A stretch of DNA of 64,000 nucleotides from Vibrio sp. Isolate34 (GTDB lineage: Bacteria > Pseudomonadota > Gammaproteobacteria > Enterobacterales > Vibrionaceae): assembly GCF_022397915.1 (NCBI RefSeq), contig NZ_JAKEUO010000001.1, forward strand, positions 1 to 64,000. The letters are read 5' to 3'. Of this stretch, positions 19,614 through 27,591 are shown piece after piece. The number at the start of each line of letters is the position of its first letter. The stretch's first letter is position 1. A program made the position numbers and the translations under genes. A model generated the notes under the pieces. The model searched no databases, was not told the DNA's origin, and saw only the letters and a list, made by a program, of their open reading frames with translations.

Positions 19614-20204
19614 TTAAAGACCCAGTAGGCTCTTAGATTGCTGCTTACGGATTTCAGTCTCGTCAGCCCACTCAATCAAGCCAGACTCAAGATCCATTAG
19701 ACGCATAGTCATTTTGTAGTACACGTCTTCGTCGCTGCCCGCTTTCTTCACGATACTTGATAGGTTGCCGTACAGCATGTACTGAGCACCAACCATTTTA
19801 CCGAACTGGATTGCTGAGCTTTGGTTAACTAGCTCATCGTTGTTTTGGAAGTTCAGTTGGTCACGAACAGACTCTACACGGTCCATATCAACGAAACGGA
19901 ACTTACCAGAGTTCAGCATTTTGGTACTGATTGTGTCAGTGATTGACTCAGTATCGATGTGCTCACTTGTTTTGTTCTTGATACGCTCAACGAACACGAT
20001 TGGACGCTGTTCACGAGTAATGTAAGACACTGAACCAGAAGCCATCATGCTATCGACCATTTCACCCGCAATCGTTTGAAGGTCAGTTGAACCGAAATCG
20101 ATTGTCGTGGTTTCTACTGCTTGTGCATCACCGTAGCTTACCTTGTTCGAACAACCGCCTAAAATAACCGCTAAACCTAGTAGCGCAATGACACTCTTTT
20201 TCAT
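19614..20204 (-). CDS. lpoB: LpoB-family lipoprotein (penicillin-binding protein activator-like)
   Basis: A 196-residue predicted outer-membrane lipoprotein: signal peptide with lipobox LGGC and modified Cys at 18. The folded domain (QRPIVFVERIKNKTSEHIDT, then KFRFVDMDRVESVRDQL and GAQYMLYGNLSSI) is that of LpoB, which in E. coli activates PBP1B. The long proline-rich linker of E. coli LpoB is missing here; about 45 residues separate Cys18 from the domain. It lies in the conserved order hinT ... ycfL - lpoB - thiK - ycfP. Whether it activates a synthase in Vibrio is not shown by sequence. Confidence 0.85.
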   Translation of the reverse strand: MKKSVIALLGLAVILGGCSNKVSYGDAQAVETTTIDFGSTDLQTIAGEMVDSMMASGSVSYITREQRPIVFVERIKNKTSEHIDTESITDTISTKMLNSGKFRFVDMDRVESVRDQLNFQNNDELVNQSSAIQFGKMVGAQYMLYGNLSSIVKKAGSDEDVYYKMTMRLMDLESGLIEWADETEIRKQQSKSLLGL

Positions 20205-20342
20205 TTTGTTTCCTCAACTTATCACTGAGTGGGGTTACCCACACTCTTAAATTCTTGTCTGTGCGAATCAATGAATTCGCTTTCTGGAACTCTAGTCGAT
20301 GTTAACTAAAGCCAGTTATCACTAAATCTATTCTAATCGAGC

Positions 20343-20726
20343 TTACTGCTCTCGGAACTGAACTCGGAACTGAGTCGCTTTCGGGTTTACCGACACTTCC
20401 GACAACGAAAGACTTTCAAAGCCACGAACAATCGCTTGTTTCCAAGGACCTTGTTTTAGGTTGACCTCAAGCCCGGCATCGTCGTACCAGTAGAAACGAT
20501 AAAGGATATGTTGATCGCCTTTATAGTTACTGTTTAAACGAACGATTCCTCGCGTATGACCGTCGACTAGATCGGTGCGGATATCTTCAACCTGTAAACG
20601 GCTACCCAATACCTTGTCACCAAAGAAAACGTTCTGAGTCAGACTATCAACCCTTACGCCAGCTGTATTATCAGCACAACCAGCCAGAGCCATAACAGCT
20701 GCTAAGCTCACTAACCACTTTTTCAT
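20343..20726 (-). CDS. ycfL: YcfL-family lipoprotein
   Basis: A 127-residue lipoprotein (lipobox LAGC, Cys17). The domain text YKGDQHILYRFYWYDDAGLEV matches the YcfL family, whose function is not known; E. coli ycfL is likewise next to lpoB. Its ATG overlaps the stop of the preceding COG3014 gene by one base (TAATG), so translation is probably coupled. The lpoB start lies 138 bp further on. Confidence 0.87.
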   Translation of the reverse strand: MKKWLVSLAAVMALAGCADNTAGVRVDSLTQNVFFGDKVLGSRLQVEDIRTDLVDGHTRGIVRLNSNYKGDQHILYRFYWYDDAGLEVNLKQGPWKQAIVRGFESLSLSEVSVNPKATQFRVQFREQ

Positions 20727-22117
20727 TACAGCCTCCCTAGCTGTTTATGCCACATTGTTGCGTTATTCCCTTGTCGAGAAATCCAAACCAAGGTGGTCTG
20801 CCCTTCTCGAATATCCAAGTCATACGTTTTAGCGCCCGCTTCTAACGTATATTGACCGCTATTTGCTACAAACGTGCTGCTCTTAATCTCAGCAGGCAAA
20901 GATTGCCAACTGCGCGTGTCTGGTTGCTCTGTCAGTGTGTTCCACACATTGAACAAGATGTTACCGACATCATCGCCCTTGGTTGCTTCTTTACGAATAC
21001 GGTCTTTCGCGACCACACGCAGCGCTTGGCGAATAACAATTGTCGTCATGCGCTCAGATAAATCGTTCTGAGCCATCGCGTTTACATCCGTAATCAAGTG
21101 TTCTTGTAACGGTTGTCCGCTGATTCGTAACGCAGAAAAACGCTCTACGTTTTGGCTCGGGTAATATGGCAGCGCAAGAGAATATATTGCCCCTTGATCG
21201 CGACTGTCATAAACAGGTAAATCCAATCGCCAACTGTCCATTGCTTGAACCGCGCTTTGCTCTTGAAGAACAATCACACGTCCTTGCCCGCTAGCAAGCT
21301 TTGACGATTGCTTGTAGCGCTTTTCAAGTGTCTCTAAATCTTGTCTCATGCCTAAACGAGCGGCTGTCGCCATCGTTCTGTCGATGATCTCTTGGTTCTC
21401 CGGCATAACCGCCAGAGCACGTCGATAGTCGACATAAGCGCTGTTTAAATCGTTTGAAGCTTCATAAAGCAGCCCCGACAAAAACATCAAATACGCATTC
21501 TGAACCGATTGCAGCTTCTTACCCGCGTCTGGGTAATTGGCAAGGATGCTACCGACATTGGCAGACAAGCCTTGCTTCTTCGCATCGTTAGCGGCTCTTT
21601 CTAGCTCCGCTTCACGTTGCTTCTTTGCTTGTTCTTGAACTTGGTTGGCGCGACGCATTTCAATCACCGCACCTTCTAAATCGTTTTTCTTGAGATAATT
21701 CAAACCGAGATAGAGATGAAGAAAGCCTAACTCGTAATCAGGCGGCACATACTCGGTGATATTGTCGTTTACAGCCAACGCACCTACGCTGGTTGCACTG
21801 TCTGAAATAGAGATCACGGCTTTGTTTTGTTGATCTTTTACGGCCTGATCAGCCAGTTCAAATGAAGACTTACTCTCAGGGTACTTTTGATCCAGCAGGT
21901 TAATTCTGCCTCTTTCAAAGTTATCAAGGATGTCGCCTGCTGCGTAATCTGGTAACTCTTGTTGAGCCTCTGAATAATCTCCAGATTTCACTGCTTGATA
22001 GATAGCTTTGTTTTGCGCACTGTAATGACTGAACAGGCTGCCTGCAGACATACTCGCACAACCCGCGGTCAACGCCGATAACAGGGCAATGGAAGCGAAT
22101 CTAAACTGTTGCTTCAC
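20726..22117 (-). CDS. COG3014 family TPR-like lipoprotein
   Basis: A 463-residue lipoprotein with lipobox LTAGC (Cys20). The middle has helix pairs reminiscent of TPR repeats: LGFLHLYLGLNYLKKNDLEG and LMFLSGLLYEASNDLNSAYV, separated by a charged coiled-coil-like stretch. The C-terminal half is beta-rich, with RTMATAARLGMRQ preceding it. Function is unknown. It sits between hinT and ycfL, a slot empty in E. coli, and overlaps ycfL by one base. A role in the cell envelope with YcfL and LpoB is an inference from operon structure. Confidence 0.85.
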   Translation of the reverse strand: MKQQFRFASIALLSALTAGCASMSAGSLFSHYSAQNKAIYQAVKSGDYSEAQQELPDYAAGDILDNFERGRINLLDQKYPESKSSFELADQAVKDQQNKAVISISDSATSVGALAVNDNITEYVPPDYELGFLHLYLGLNYLKKNDLEGAVIEMRRANQVQEQAKKQREAELERAANDAKKQGLSANVGSILANYPDAGKKLQSVQNAYLMFLSGLLYEASNDLNSAYVDYRRALAVMPENQEIIDRTMATAARLGMRQDLETLEKRYKQSSKLASGQGRVIVLQEQSAVQAMDSWRLDLPVYDSRDQGAIYSLALPYYPSQNVERFSALRISGQPLQEHLITDVNAMAQNDLSERMTTIVIRQALRVVAKDRIRKEATKGDDVGNILFNVWNTLTEQPDTRSWQSLPAEIKSSTFVANSGQYTLEAGAKTYDLDIREGQTTLVWISRQGNNATMWHKQLGRL

Positions 22118-22355
22118 TTATCGTCTCCGTGCATGTTTAAAGTGCCAACTTTAGTAGTATCATTATCAAAACGAAACGTGTTGTTAAAAGGATCTTAAGC
22201 AAGTGGATACCTTGCTTTTTAGGCTCTACCTAATCGATGCCGATATTCAGACAACAGATAAAACTTAAAGTTGGCATACAAACTACAAATTTTCCAACTA
22301 GCTACTTATGTTACTTAACTCGTTAGCTTTTTTTGCTAACTCATTAATTAACACA

Positions 22356-22706
22356 CTAGCTCATTAGCAGAGGGCCGAGCGGACGACCGCCCACTAAGTG
22401 CATGTGAATGTGGTAAACCTCTTGGCCACCGTGAGAATTACAGTTCACGATAAGACGGTAACCATCTTCTGCGATGCCTTCTTCTTTAGCTAACTTACGA
22501 GCAACGGTAAACATACGCCCCATCATCGCTTCATCTTCTACTTCAACATCATTGGTTGTTGGAATCAGCTTGTTCGGGATAATTAGAATATGGCTAGGAG
22601 CGCGAGGGTTAATATCGCGAAACGCCGTTACTAAGTCGTCTTGGTATAGCAGATCTGCAGGAATTTCTTTATTGATGATCTTACTAAAGATGGTTTCTTC
22701 AGCCAT
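22356..22706 (-). CDS. hinT: HIT-family purine nucleoside phosphoramidase HinT
   Basis: HinT hydrolyses adenosine 5'-monophosphoramidates. The 116-residue protein has [14 protein letters not shown] and the histidine-triad motif [15 protein letters not shown] at the C-terminus with all three His present. The gene opens the conserved hinT-to-ndh cluster on the minus strand, 238 bp upstream of the COG3014 gene. The ATG is preceded by GGAG-like sequence on the minus strand (CGGAGAAAAAC). Confidence 0.96.
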   Translation of the reverse strand: MAEETIFSKIINKEIPADLLYQDDLVTAFRDINPRAPSHILIIPNKLIPTTNDVEVEDEAMMGRMFTVARKLAKEEGIAEDGYRLIVNCNSHGGQEVYHIHMHLVGGRPLGPLLMS

Positions 22707-22982
22707 GTTTTTCTCCGATAAAACATTTACTTTTTAATGTTTTGAGTATGCGCTATGCCGCAACAAACCACAATAAATCCGCTTTAAAGCATAATAAAAA
22801 ACACCGTTCAAATCAAAGAAAACCAGTGTTAGCTCTCAAGAATGGCATGTTGATTATAACTGAGGGTTATTTTTGCCGTATGCGTCATAAAATGCGTAAG
22901 CGGAGCTCAATAGAATGCTGACAATTTTGTTAGTTTTACTTTGACCTGACATTGGGTCTGCATTTTTATTAGGGAGAAAGCC

Positions 22983-24974
22983 ATGAAGGGATCTGTGATC
23001 AAGCGTATGTACGCTGGTTTCGCACTGATCATCATCATGTTCGCAGTCACGATAACCATCATGATGAACAGCATGAATCAGATACACAGCAATTTTGAGA
23101 GTGTCTCAGAAACCTCATTACCGCTTGTTGCGCTTTCAAATCAAACAAGTGTTCAATTGCTCTCTGCTGACAAATCATTCAAAGACTTCTTAACCACACA
23201 AAACGCTGAACGCATGTCTGCAATGCGCACAGAGTTTGCTGCATCACAAAACTCGTTTTCTGAAGTTCTAAGCAATCTAGAAGCGGCAAGCCAGAACGAC
23301 TCCACACTCATCGAACGAATCGCACAATTACGAGCGATGGAAGAACGCTACTTTACGGAAGCAGACGAAGCGATGAACAACTACGTCGCGATGTTTGAAG
23401 CACAAGAACAAGTACAAAAAGCATCACGTGACTTCCAACGCCTGCATTCAGAATTAACGGTTGGCATGAAAGAGTACGTTGCTGACCAAAAAAGTATCTC
23501 TGTAAAAGTGATGGCGAAGAGCTACTTCATCAAACTGCAAGACGCTGAGGTAATCACTTCAGATGCGCTAGCAAGCTCTGATGTTGCCTTCGTACAGAAA
23601 GCCGTTAACCAAAACAAGAAAGCAGTGACTCACCTAAACTACGCATACCGTGGTTTAGCGACACAGTTGCCTGCACTTAAAAATGTCTTCGATGAATCGG
23701 TTCAGAAATTTACCAAAGACGTTGGCCAAAAAGGCGGCGTACTGGACAAACACAACAACTATCTACAAGCGAAACAAGCGCTGTACGTCAACATCGCAAA
23801 CCTAGCGGTTGAAGTAGACCAAGCGATGGCGGTATTAGATTCATTCAACGTAACTGCAGAAGAGCAACTTAACGCTTCATTGGCAGACGCGAGCAGCATT
23901 TACGACAAAGGCCTATTCAACGCAATTGCGATTGGTATTGTTGTAACGGTATTCGCTGCTGCTATCGGTTACCACATTGCACACAGTGTAAGAGAGCCGC
24001 TAACTCGCATTCTAGGGACATTAGAAGGACTAACTGAAGGCGACATGACTCAGCGTATCGACATTCGTTACGACAACGAATTCAGCCGCGTGAGCCGTCA
24101 CATCAACACCTTAGCCGACAACCTACACAATATCCTTGTGAAGTTGAATGACGCTTCAGATGACTTGACTAAAACGGCAAGCGTAAACCAGAAGACCTCT
24201 TCTGAGACGCAGGCTCAGCTGAACAGCCAGCGCGAACAAACCGCTACCGTTGCGACAGCAATGACAGAGATGTCTCATTCGGTACAAGAAGTAGCGAACA
24301 GCGCGCAAAGCTCATTAACTATGGTTCAGCAGGTTGAATCAGCGTCTGAATCTGGTCGTCAAATCATGAACACCAACATCAGCACCATCAACCAACTCGA
24401 GGTTCGCTTGAACGAATCTGTAGGCGCTGTGGGTGAGCTGCAACAGATGAGTAGTCAGATTGGTTCAATCCTAGATGTGATTCGTGGCATCGCAGAGCAA
24501 ACCAACCTACTCGCACTCAACGCAGCCATCGAAGCAGCGCGTGCGGGTGAGCAAGGTCGTGGCTTTGCGGTCGTTGCCGATGAAGTTCGAGTGTTAGCGC
24601 AGAAGACGACACAATCAACGTCTGAAATCGAGACCATGATCAGCAACCTACAATCAAGCTCGAAAACAGCAAGCAACGTAATTGAAAGCTGTATGAGCGA
24701 TATGGACATGTCGGTTCAACAAGCATCAAATGCGAACAGTGCGATGGAAGAAATCCAAGCATTGATTCTAGAGATTAGCCACATGAGTACACATATCTCT
24801 CAAGCAGCCGCTGAGCAGAGTGAAACGTCTGGCGACATTGCACGTAACATCGAAGACATCAACCACATCGCAGATAAGAGCTACCAAGCGATGTCATCAA
24901 TTGCAGAAGCGAGTCAAAACCTGACGATTCTGGCAAATCAGCAGGGTGATTTGGTACATCAATTCAAACTATAG
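22983..24974 (+). CDS. Methyl-accepting chemotaxis protein
   Basis: A 663-residue membrane chemoreceptor. TM1 is at about 12-30 and TM2 at about 310-332. Between them is a roughly 280-residue helical periplasmic sensor domain of no recognised ligand type. A HAMP domain follows ([20 protein letters not shown]), then the cytoplasmic coiled coil with the hairpin tip [20 protein letters not shown] near residue 505 that contacts CheA/CheW. There is no CheR-tethering pentapeptide at the C-terminus, which ends [10 protein letters not shown]. Single-gene unit with its own terminator at 25048-25082; GGGAG lies 7 bp before the ATG. Confidence 0.96.
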   Translation: MKGSVIKRMYAGFALIIIMFAVTITIMMNSMNQIHSNFESVSETSLPLVALSNQTSVQLLSADKSFKDFLTTQNAERMSAMRTEFAASQNSFSEVLSNLEAASQNDSTLIERIAQLRAMEERYFTEADEAMNNYVAMFEAQEQVQKASRDFQRLHSELTVGMKEYVADQKSISVKVMAKSYFIKLQDAEVITSDALASSDVAFVQKAVNQNKKAVTHLNYAYRGLATQLPALKNVFDESVQKFTKDVGQKGGVLDKHNNYLQAKQALYVNIANLAVEVDQAMAVLDSFNVTAEEQLNASLADASSIYDKGLFNAIAIGIVVTVFAAAIGYHIAHSVREPLTRILGTLEGLTEGDMTQRIDIRYDNEFSRVSRHINTLADNLHNILVKLNDASDDLTKTASVNQKTSSETQAQLNSQREQTATVATAMTEMSHSVQEVANSAQSSLTMVQQVESASESGRQIMNTNISTINQLEVRLNESVGAVGELQQMSSQIGSILDVIRGIAEQTNLLALNAAIEAARAGEQGRGFAVVADEVRVLAQKTTQSTSEIETMISNLQSSSKTASNVIESCMSDMDMSVQQASNANSAMEEIQALILEISHMSTHISQAAAEQSETSGDIARNIEDINHIADKSYQAMSSIAEASQNLTILANQQGDLVHQFKL

Positions 24975-25047
24975 ATAAATGAAGAATCGATAGATATTTA
25001 GTGAGATTCTTGAGACTTCTTACCCAATAGTGGTAACTAATTGAGCT

Positions 25048-25082
25048 AGGGCAACTTTTATCAAGGGTTGCCCTTGTTTTTT
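25048..25082 (+). terminator. Terminator after the chemoreceptor gene
   Basis: AGGGCAAC and GTTGCCCT form a perfect 8-bp stem, followed by TGTTTTTT. Confidence 0.85.
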
Positions 25083-25171
25083 ATGAGCTTTGTCATTATA
25101 TGATTATTAAGGCTTGCTGCTTCCCGTTTTTTCTTTCACCTTTATGAGCGAGCCGCTATTAAGGAATTTAT

Positions 25172-26338
25172 ATGGCTGTTCATGTTGGCATTATCGATCA
25201 AGACCCCATTCGCTTGCTCACCCCTTTACTTGATAACCGAACGGTCAGCACTCACATCGTGTTTATCGGCGACAAAAATCAAGTCAGTATGTACAAACGT
25301 TTAGACAGCGTTTTGCAGAAGCGCGACATTACCAGTGAGTTTTTCGAAATTCCGACCATCGTAAACACATCCGTTATTAAAGAATCTATCCAAACTCTTG
25401 CCGAAGACCTCAAAGCTCGCGGTCAAGAAGTGAAGCTCAATGCAAGTTGTGGCCTACGTCACCGCCTACTTTCTGTTTACGAAGTATTCCGCACTTACCA
25501 CTGGCCAATCTTCGTGGTTGAACCAAACAGCGACAAGCTTTGCTGGCTTTACCCAAATGGTAAAGAAGATGCACAAGTTCAAGACCGCATTACTATCGAC
25601 GACTACCTAACGGTATTTGGTGCTCGTGGTGAATTCAGCGATGTACAGCTTTCTCCGCAACTGGATCAGAAACTTTATGAACTGGGTGAACGTTGGGCAA
25701 GTAACGCACTCGAATTAGGTCCTGGCCTTGCGACCTTAAACTACCTAGCAACGACCTGCCGTAAAGAACAGAAACTTGATGTTGGACTATCTGAGAAGCA
25801 ACAAGGCTATCGTGAACTGAACATGCTTCTGAGCGATTTGGTTGAAGCGAAGATTGCGACTTACGACAATGGTATTTTGACCTTTGCCAACGAAGACGCG
25901 CGCCGCTTCTCAAACGGTGAATGGTTAGAAACTCTGGTTCACAGCACAGTGAAACAAATCCAAGATGACATGCCTACTATCCAAGACCGTTCGTTGAATG
26001 TTCAGGTATACCGTCAACTTGGTGAGCGTGAGGTTCGAAACGAGCTTGATGTTGCATCAGTAGTGAACAATAAGCTACACATCATCGAATGTAAGACCAA
26101 AGGCATGCGTGACGATGGTGATGACACCTTGTACAAACTGGAATCGCTGAGAGACCTACTAGGTGGCCTACAAGCACGTGCAATGTTGGTCAGCTTCCGA
26201 CCACTTCGCCATAACGACATCACTAGAGCAGAAGATCTTGGCCTTGCGTTGATTGGCCCTGACGAACTGAAAGATCTTAAAACACACCTAACGGCATGGT
26301 TTACGGCTGCTGGCGGTAATGAAGATTTAGAGTACTAA
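25172..26338 (+). CDS. DUF1887 (Card1-like) CARF-domain nuclease
   Basis: A 388-residue protein of the DUF1887/PF09002 family, the family of the V. cholerae protein VC1899 with a known structure and of the type III CRISPR accessory nuclease Card1/Can2. Residues 1-145 are a CARF-like Rossmann domain (MAVHVGIIDQDP, and KLNASCGLRHRLLS at 88-101, the likely ligand loop). Residues 250-388 form a PD-(D/E)xK nuclease: Asp293 in NELDV, then Glu306 and Lys308 in HIIECKTKG, so the active site looks intact. No Cas genes or CRISPR repeats are in the window. The ribosome site AAGGA lies 8 bp before the ATG; the gene is flanked by terminators on both sides. Activator and target are unknown. Confidence 0.92.
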   Translation: MAVHVGIIDQDPIRLLTPLLDNRTVSTHIVFIGDKNQVSMYKRLDSVLQKRDITSEFFEIPTIVNTSVIKESIQTLAEDLKARGQEVKLNASCGLRHRLLSVYEVFRTYHWPIFVVEPNSDKLCWLYPNGKEDAQVQDRITIDDYLTVFGARGEFSDVQLSPQLDQKLYELGERWASNALELGPGLATLNYLATTCRKEQKLDVGLSEKQQGYRELNMLLSDLVEAKIATYDNGILTFANEDARRFSNGEWLETLVHSTVKQIQDDMPTIQDRSLNVQVYRQLGEREVRNELDVASVVNNKLHIIECKTKGMRDDGDDTLYKLESLRDLLGGLQARAMLVSFRPLRHNDITRAEDLGLALIGPDELKDLKTHLTAWFTAAGGNEDLEY

Positions 26339-26384
26339 CAACCAATAGACTCTAAGAGTCAGACTCTCTTAAGCAAATCTTAAA

Positions 26385-26418
26385 AAGGCGAATGACCATT
26401 AAGTCACTCGCCTTTTTT
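26385..26418 (+). terminator. Terminator after the CARF-nuclease gene
   Basis: A 12-bp stem with one mismatch (26385-26396 with 26403-26414), 6-base loop, then T4 after the paired TT. Confidence 0.8.
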
Positions 26419-26455
26419 GTTGTCTGTTTTCTCTATTGATTACTTTCAGATGGCA

Positions 26456-26490
26456 CAAAAAAATGGCCACATCATACGATGCGGCCATTT
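26456..26490 (-). terminator. Terminator after udp
   Basis: A 13-bp stem with one mismatch (26461-26473 with 26478-26490), loop of 4, followed on the minus strand by a T run. Confidence 0.8.
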
Positions 26491-26549
26491 TCAAAATTTA
26501 ATGTCACTTTAAGGCTTAATGCTCTCTAAAACTCAGAGCACTTTAAGAC

Positions 26550-27308
26550 TTAAAGCATTTTACGAGCAGCTTCTACAACCACTTTGATTGAACGTGCTTC
26601 AGTTACTTTTAGTGTATCGTGATCAGGCGTCTCTTTTTGAGTACGGTTGATGATTACACCCGCAACACAACCTGCTTTCAGACCAGAACTTGCACACATA
26701 GTTAGCAGTGTTGCAGATTCCATCTCGAAGTTTAAAACGCCCATGTCTTGCCATTCTTGCATAGAACCTTGGAAACGCTTAACAACGCGACCAGAGAACG
26801 TATCGTAACGCTCTTGACCTGGGTAGAAAGTGTCACTTGAAGCCGTTACGCCCATGTGAACTGCAACACCAGACTCTTCAACGGCTGCTTTCATTGCTGT
26901 TGCCACTTCGAAGTCAGCAACTGCAGGGAACTCCATTGGAGCAAAGTGCAAGCTAGCGCCGTCTAGACGAACAGAACCAGTAGAAACAATCATGTCACCC
27001 ACGTTTACGTGAGGTTGGATAGCACCAGTAGTACCAACACGAAGGAAAGTGCGAACACCCAGTTGAGCTAGCTCTTCTACAGCGATAGAAGTAGATGGGC
27101 CACCGATACCTGTTGAACATACAACAACTGGCTTGCCGTCTAGTTCTGCGCGGTAAAGTGTGTATTCACGATGGCTAGCAAGAAATACTGGATTCTCCAT
27201 CTCTTCTGCAATTTTTTGTACACGAGCAGGATCACCAGGGATGATCGCAAGAGTAGCACCGTTAAGATCTGCTTCAGTAACACCTAAGTGGAAAACAGCT
27301 TGAGACAT
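26550..27308 (-). CDS. udp: Uridine phosphorylase
   Basis: Udp cleaves uridine with phosphate to uracil and ribose-1-phosphate. The 252-residue protein is collinear with E. coli Udp (253 aa): IIPGDPARV at the phosphate site, [18 protein letters not shown], and [12 protein letters not shown] with the nucleoside-contacting Met-Glu. Single-gene unit: strong terminator downstream, and a CRP-like box about 100 bp upstream of the start. E. coli udp is controlled by CRP and CytR, so catabolite control is a fair inference. It complements the nucleoside-uptake operon at 55-59 kb. Confidence 0.96.
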   Translation of the reverse strand: MSQAVFHLGVTEADLNGATLAIIPGDPARVQKIAEEMENPVFLASHREYTLYRAELDGKPVVVCSTGIGGPSTSIAVEELAQLGVRTFLRVGTTGAIQPHVNVGDMIVSTGSVRLDGASLHFAPMEFPAVADFEVATAMKAAVEESGVAVHMGVTASSDTFYPGQERYDTFSGRVVKRFQGSMQEWQDMGVLNFEMESATLLTMCASSGLKAGCVAGVIINRTQKETPDHDTLKVTEARSIKVVVEAARKML

Positions 27309-27404
27309 AGTTCGCTCCTTTTGGCTTATTGGGCTTTTTACCCTTATTTAAGCTCATAGTAAATTCGTGGGGTACGAACACACTCTAACCAAGCTCACCA
27401 CAAA

Positions 27405-27428
27405 ATGAAGTGACACCCGTCACATGAA
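27405..27428 (-). promoter_or_regulatory. CRP-like operator upstream of udp
   Basis: The core GTGA-CACCCG-TCAC (27410-27423) is a perfect GTGA-N6-TCAC inverted repeat, the hallmark of CRP sites. It lies about 100 bp upstream of the udp ATG. Confidence 0.6.
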
Positions 27429-27517
27429 TGATCGCAACAAGATTTCAAGTTTCACGAAAAACCGATTGGCATCACAAAAATACGCAATCCATACGCCTAC
27501 GTTGCATACTAATGAGA

Positions 27518-27556
27518 CAAAAAACGCCTTTAGCTTATTAAGGCTAAAGGCGTTTA
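27518..27556 (-). terminator. Terminator after zntA
   Basis: A perfect 13-bp stem (27522-27534 with 27543-27555) with an 8-base loop, followed on the minus strand by TTTTTTG. It lies 36 bp past the zntA stop. Confidence 0.9.
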
Positions 27557-27591
27557 TTGGCATCAAAATAGTGGATATTAGCTAGAAGTGC

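Noticed and set aside
18480..19620. TPP riboswitch near thiK
   Set aside because: No THI-box pattern seen; upstream of thiK there is only the lpoB terminator.
22800..22982. Sigma-28 promoter before the chemoreceptor gene
   Set aside because: I looked for TAAA and GCCGATAA elements at proper spacing and found only partial matches.
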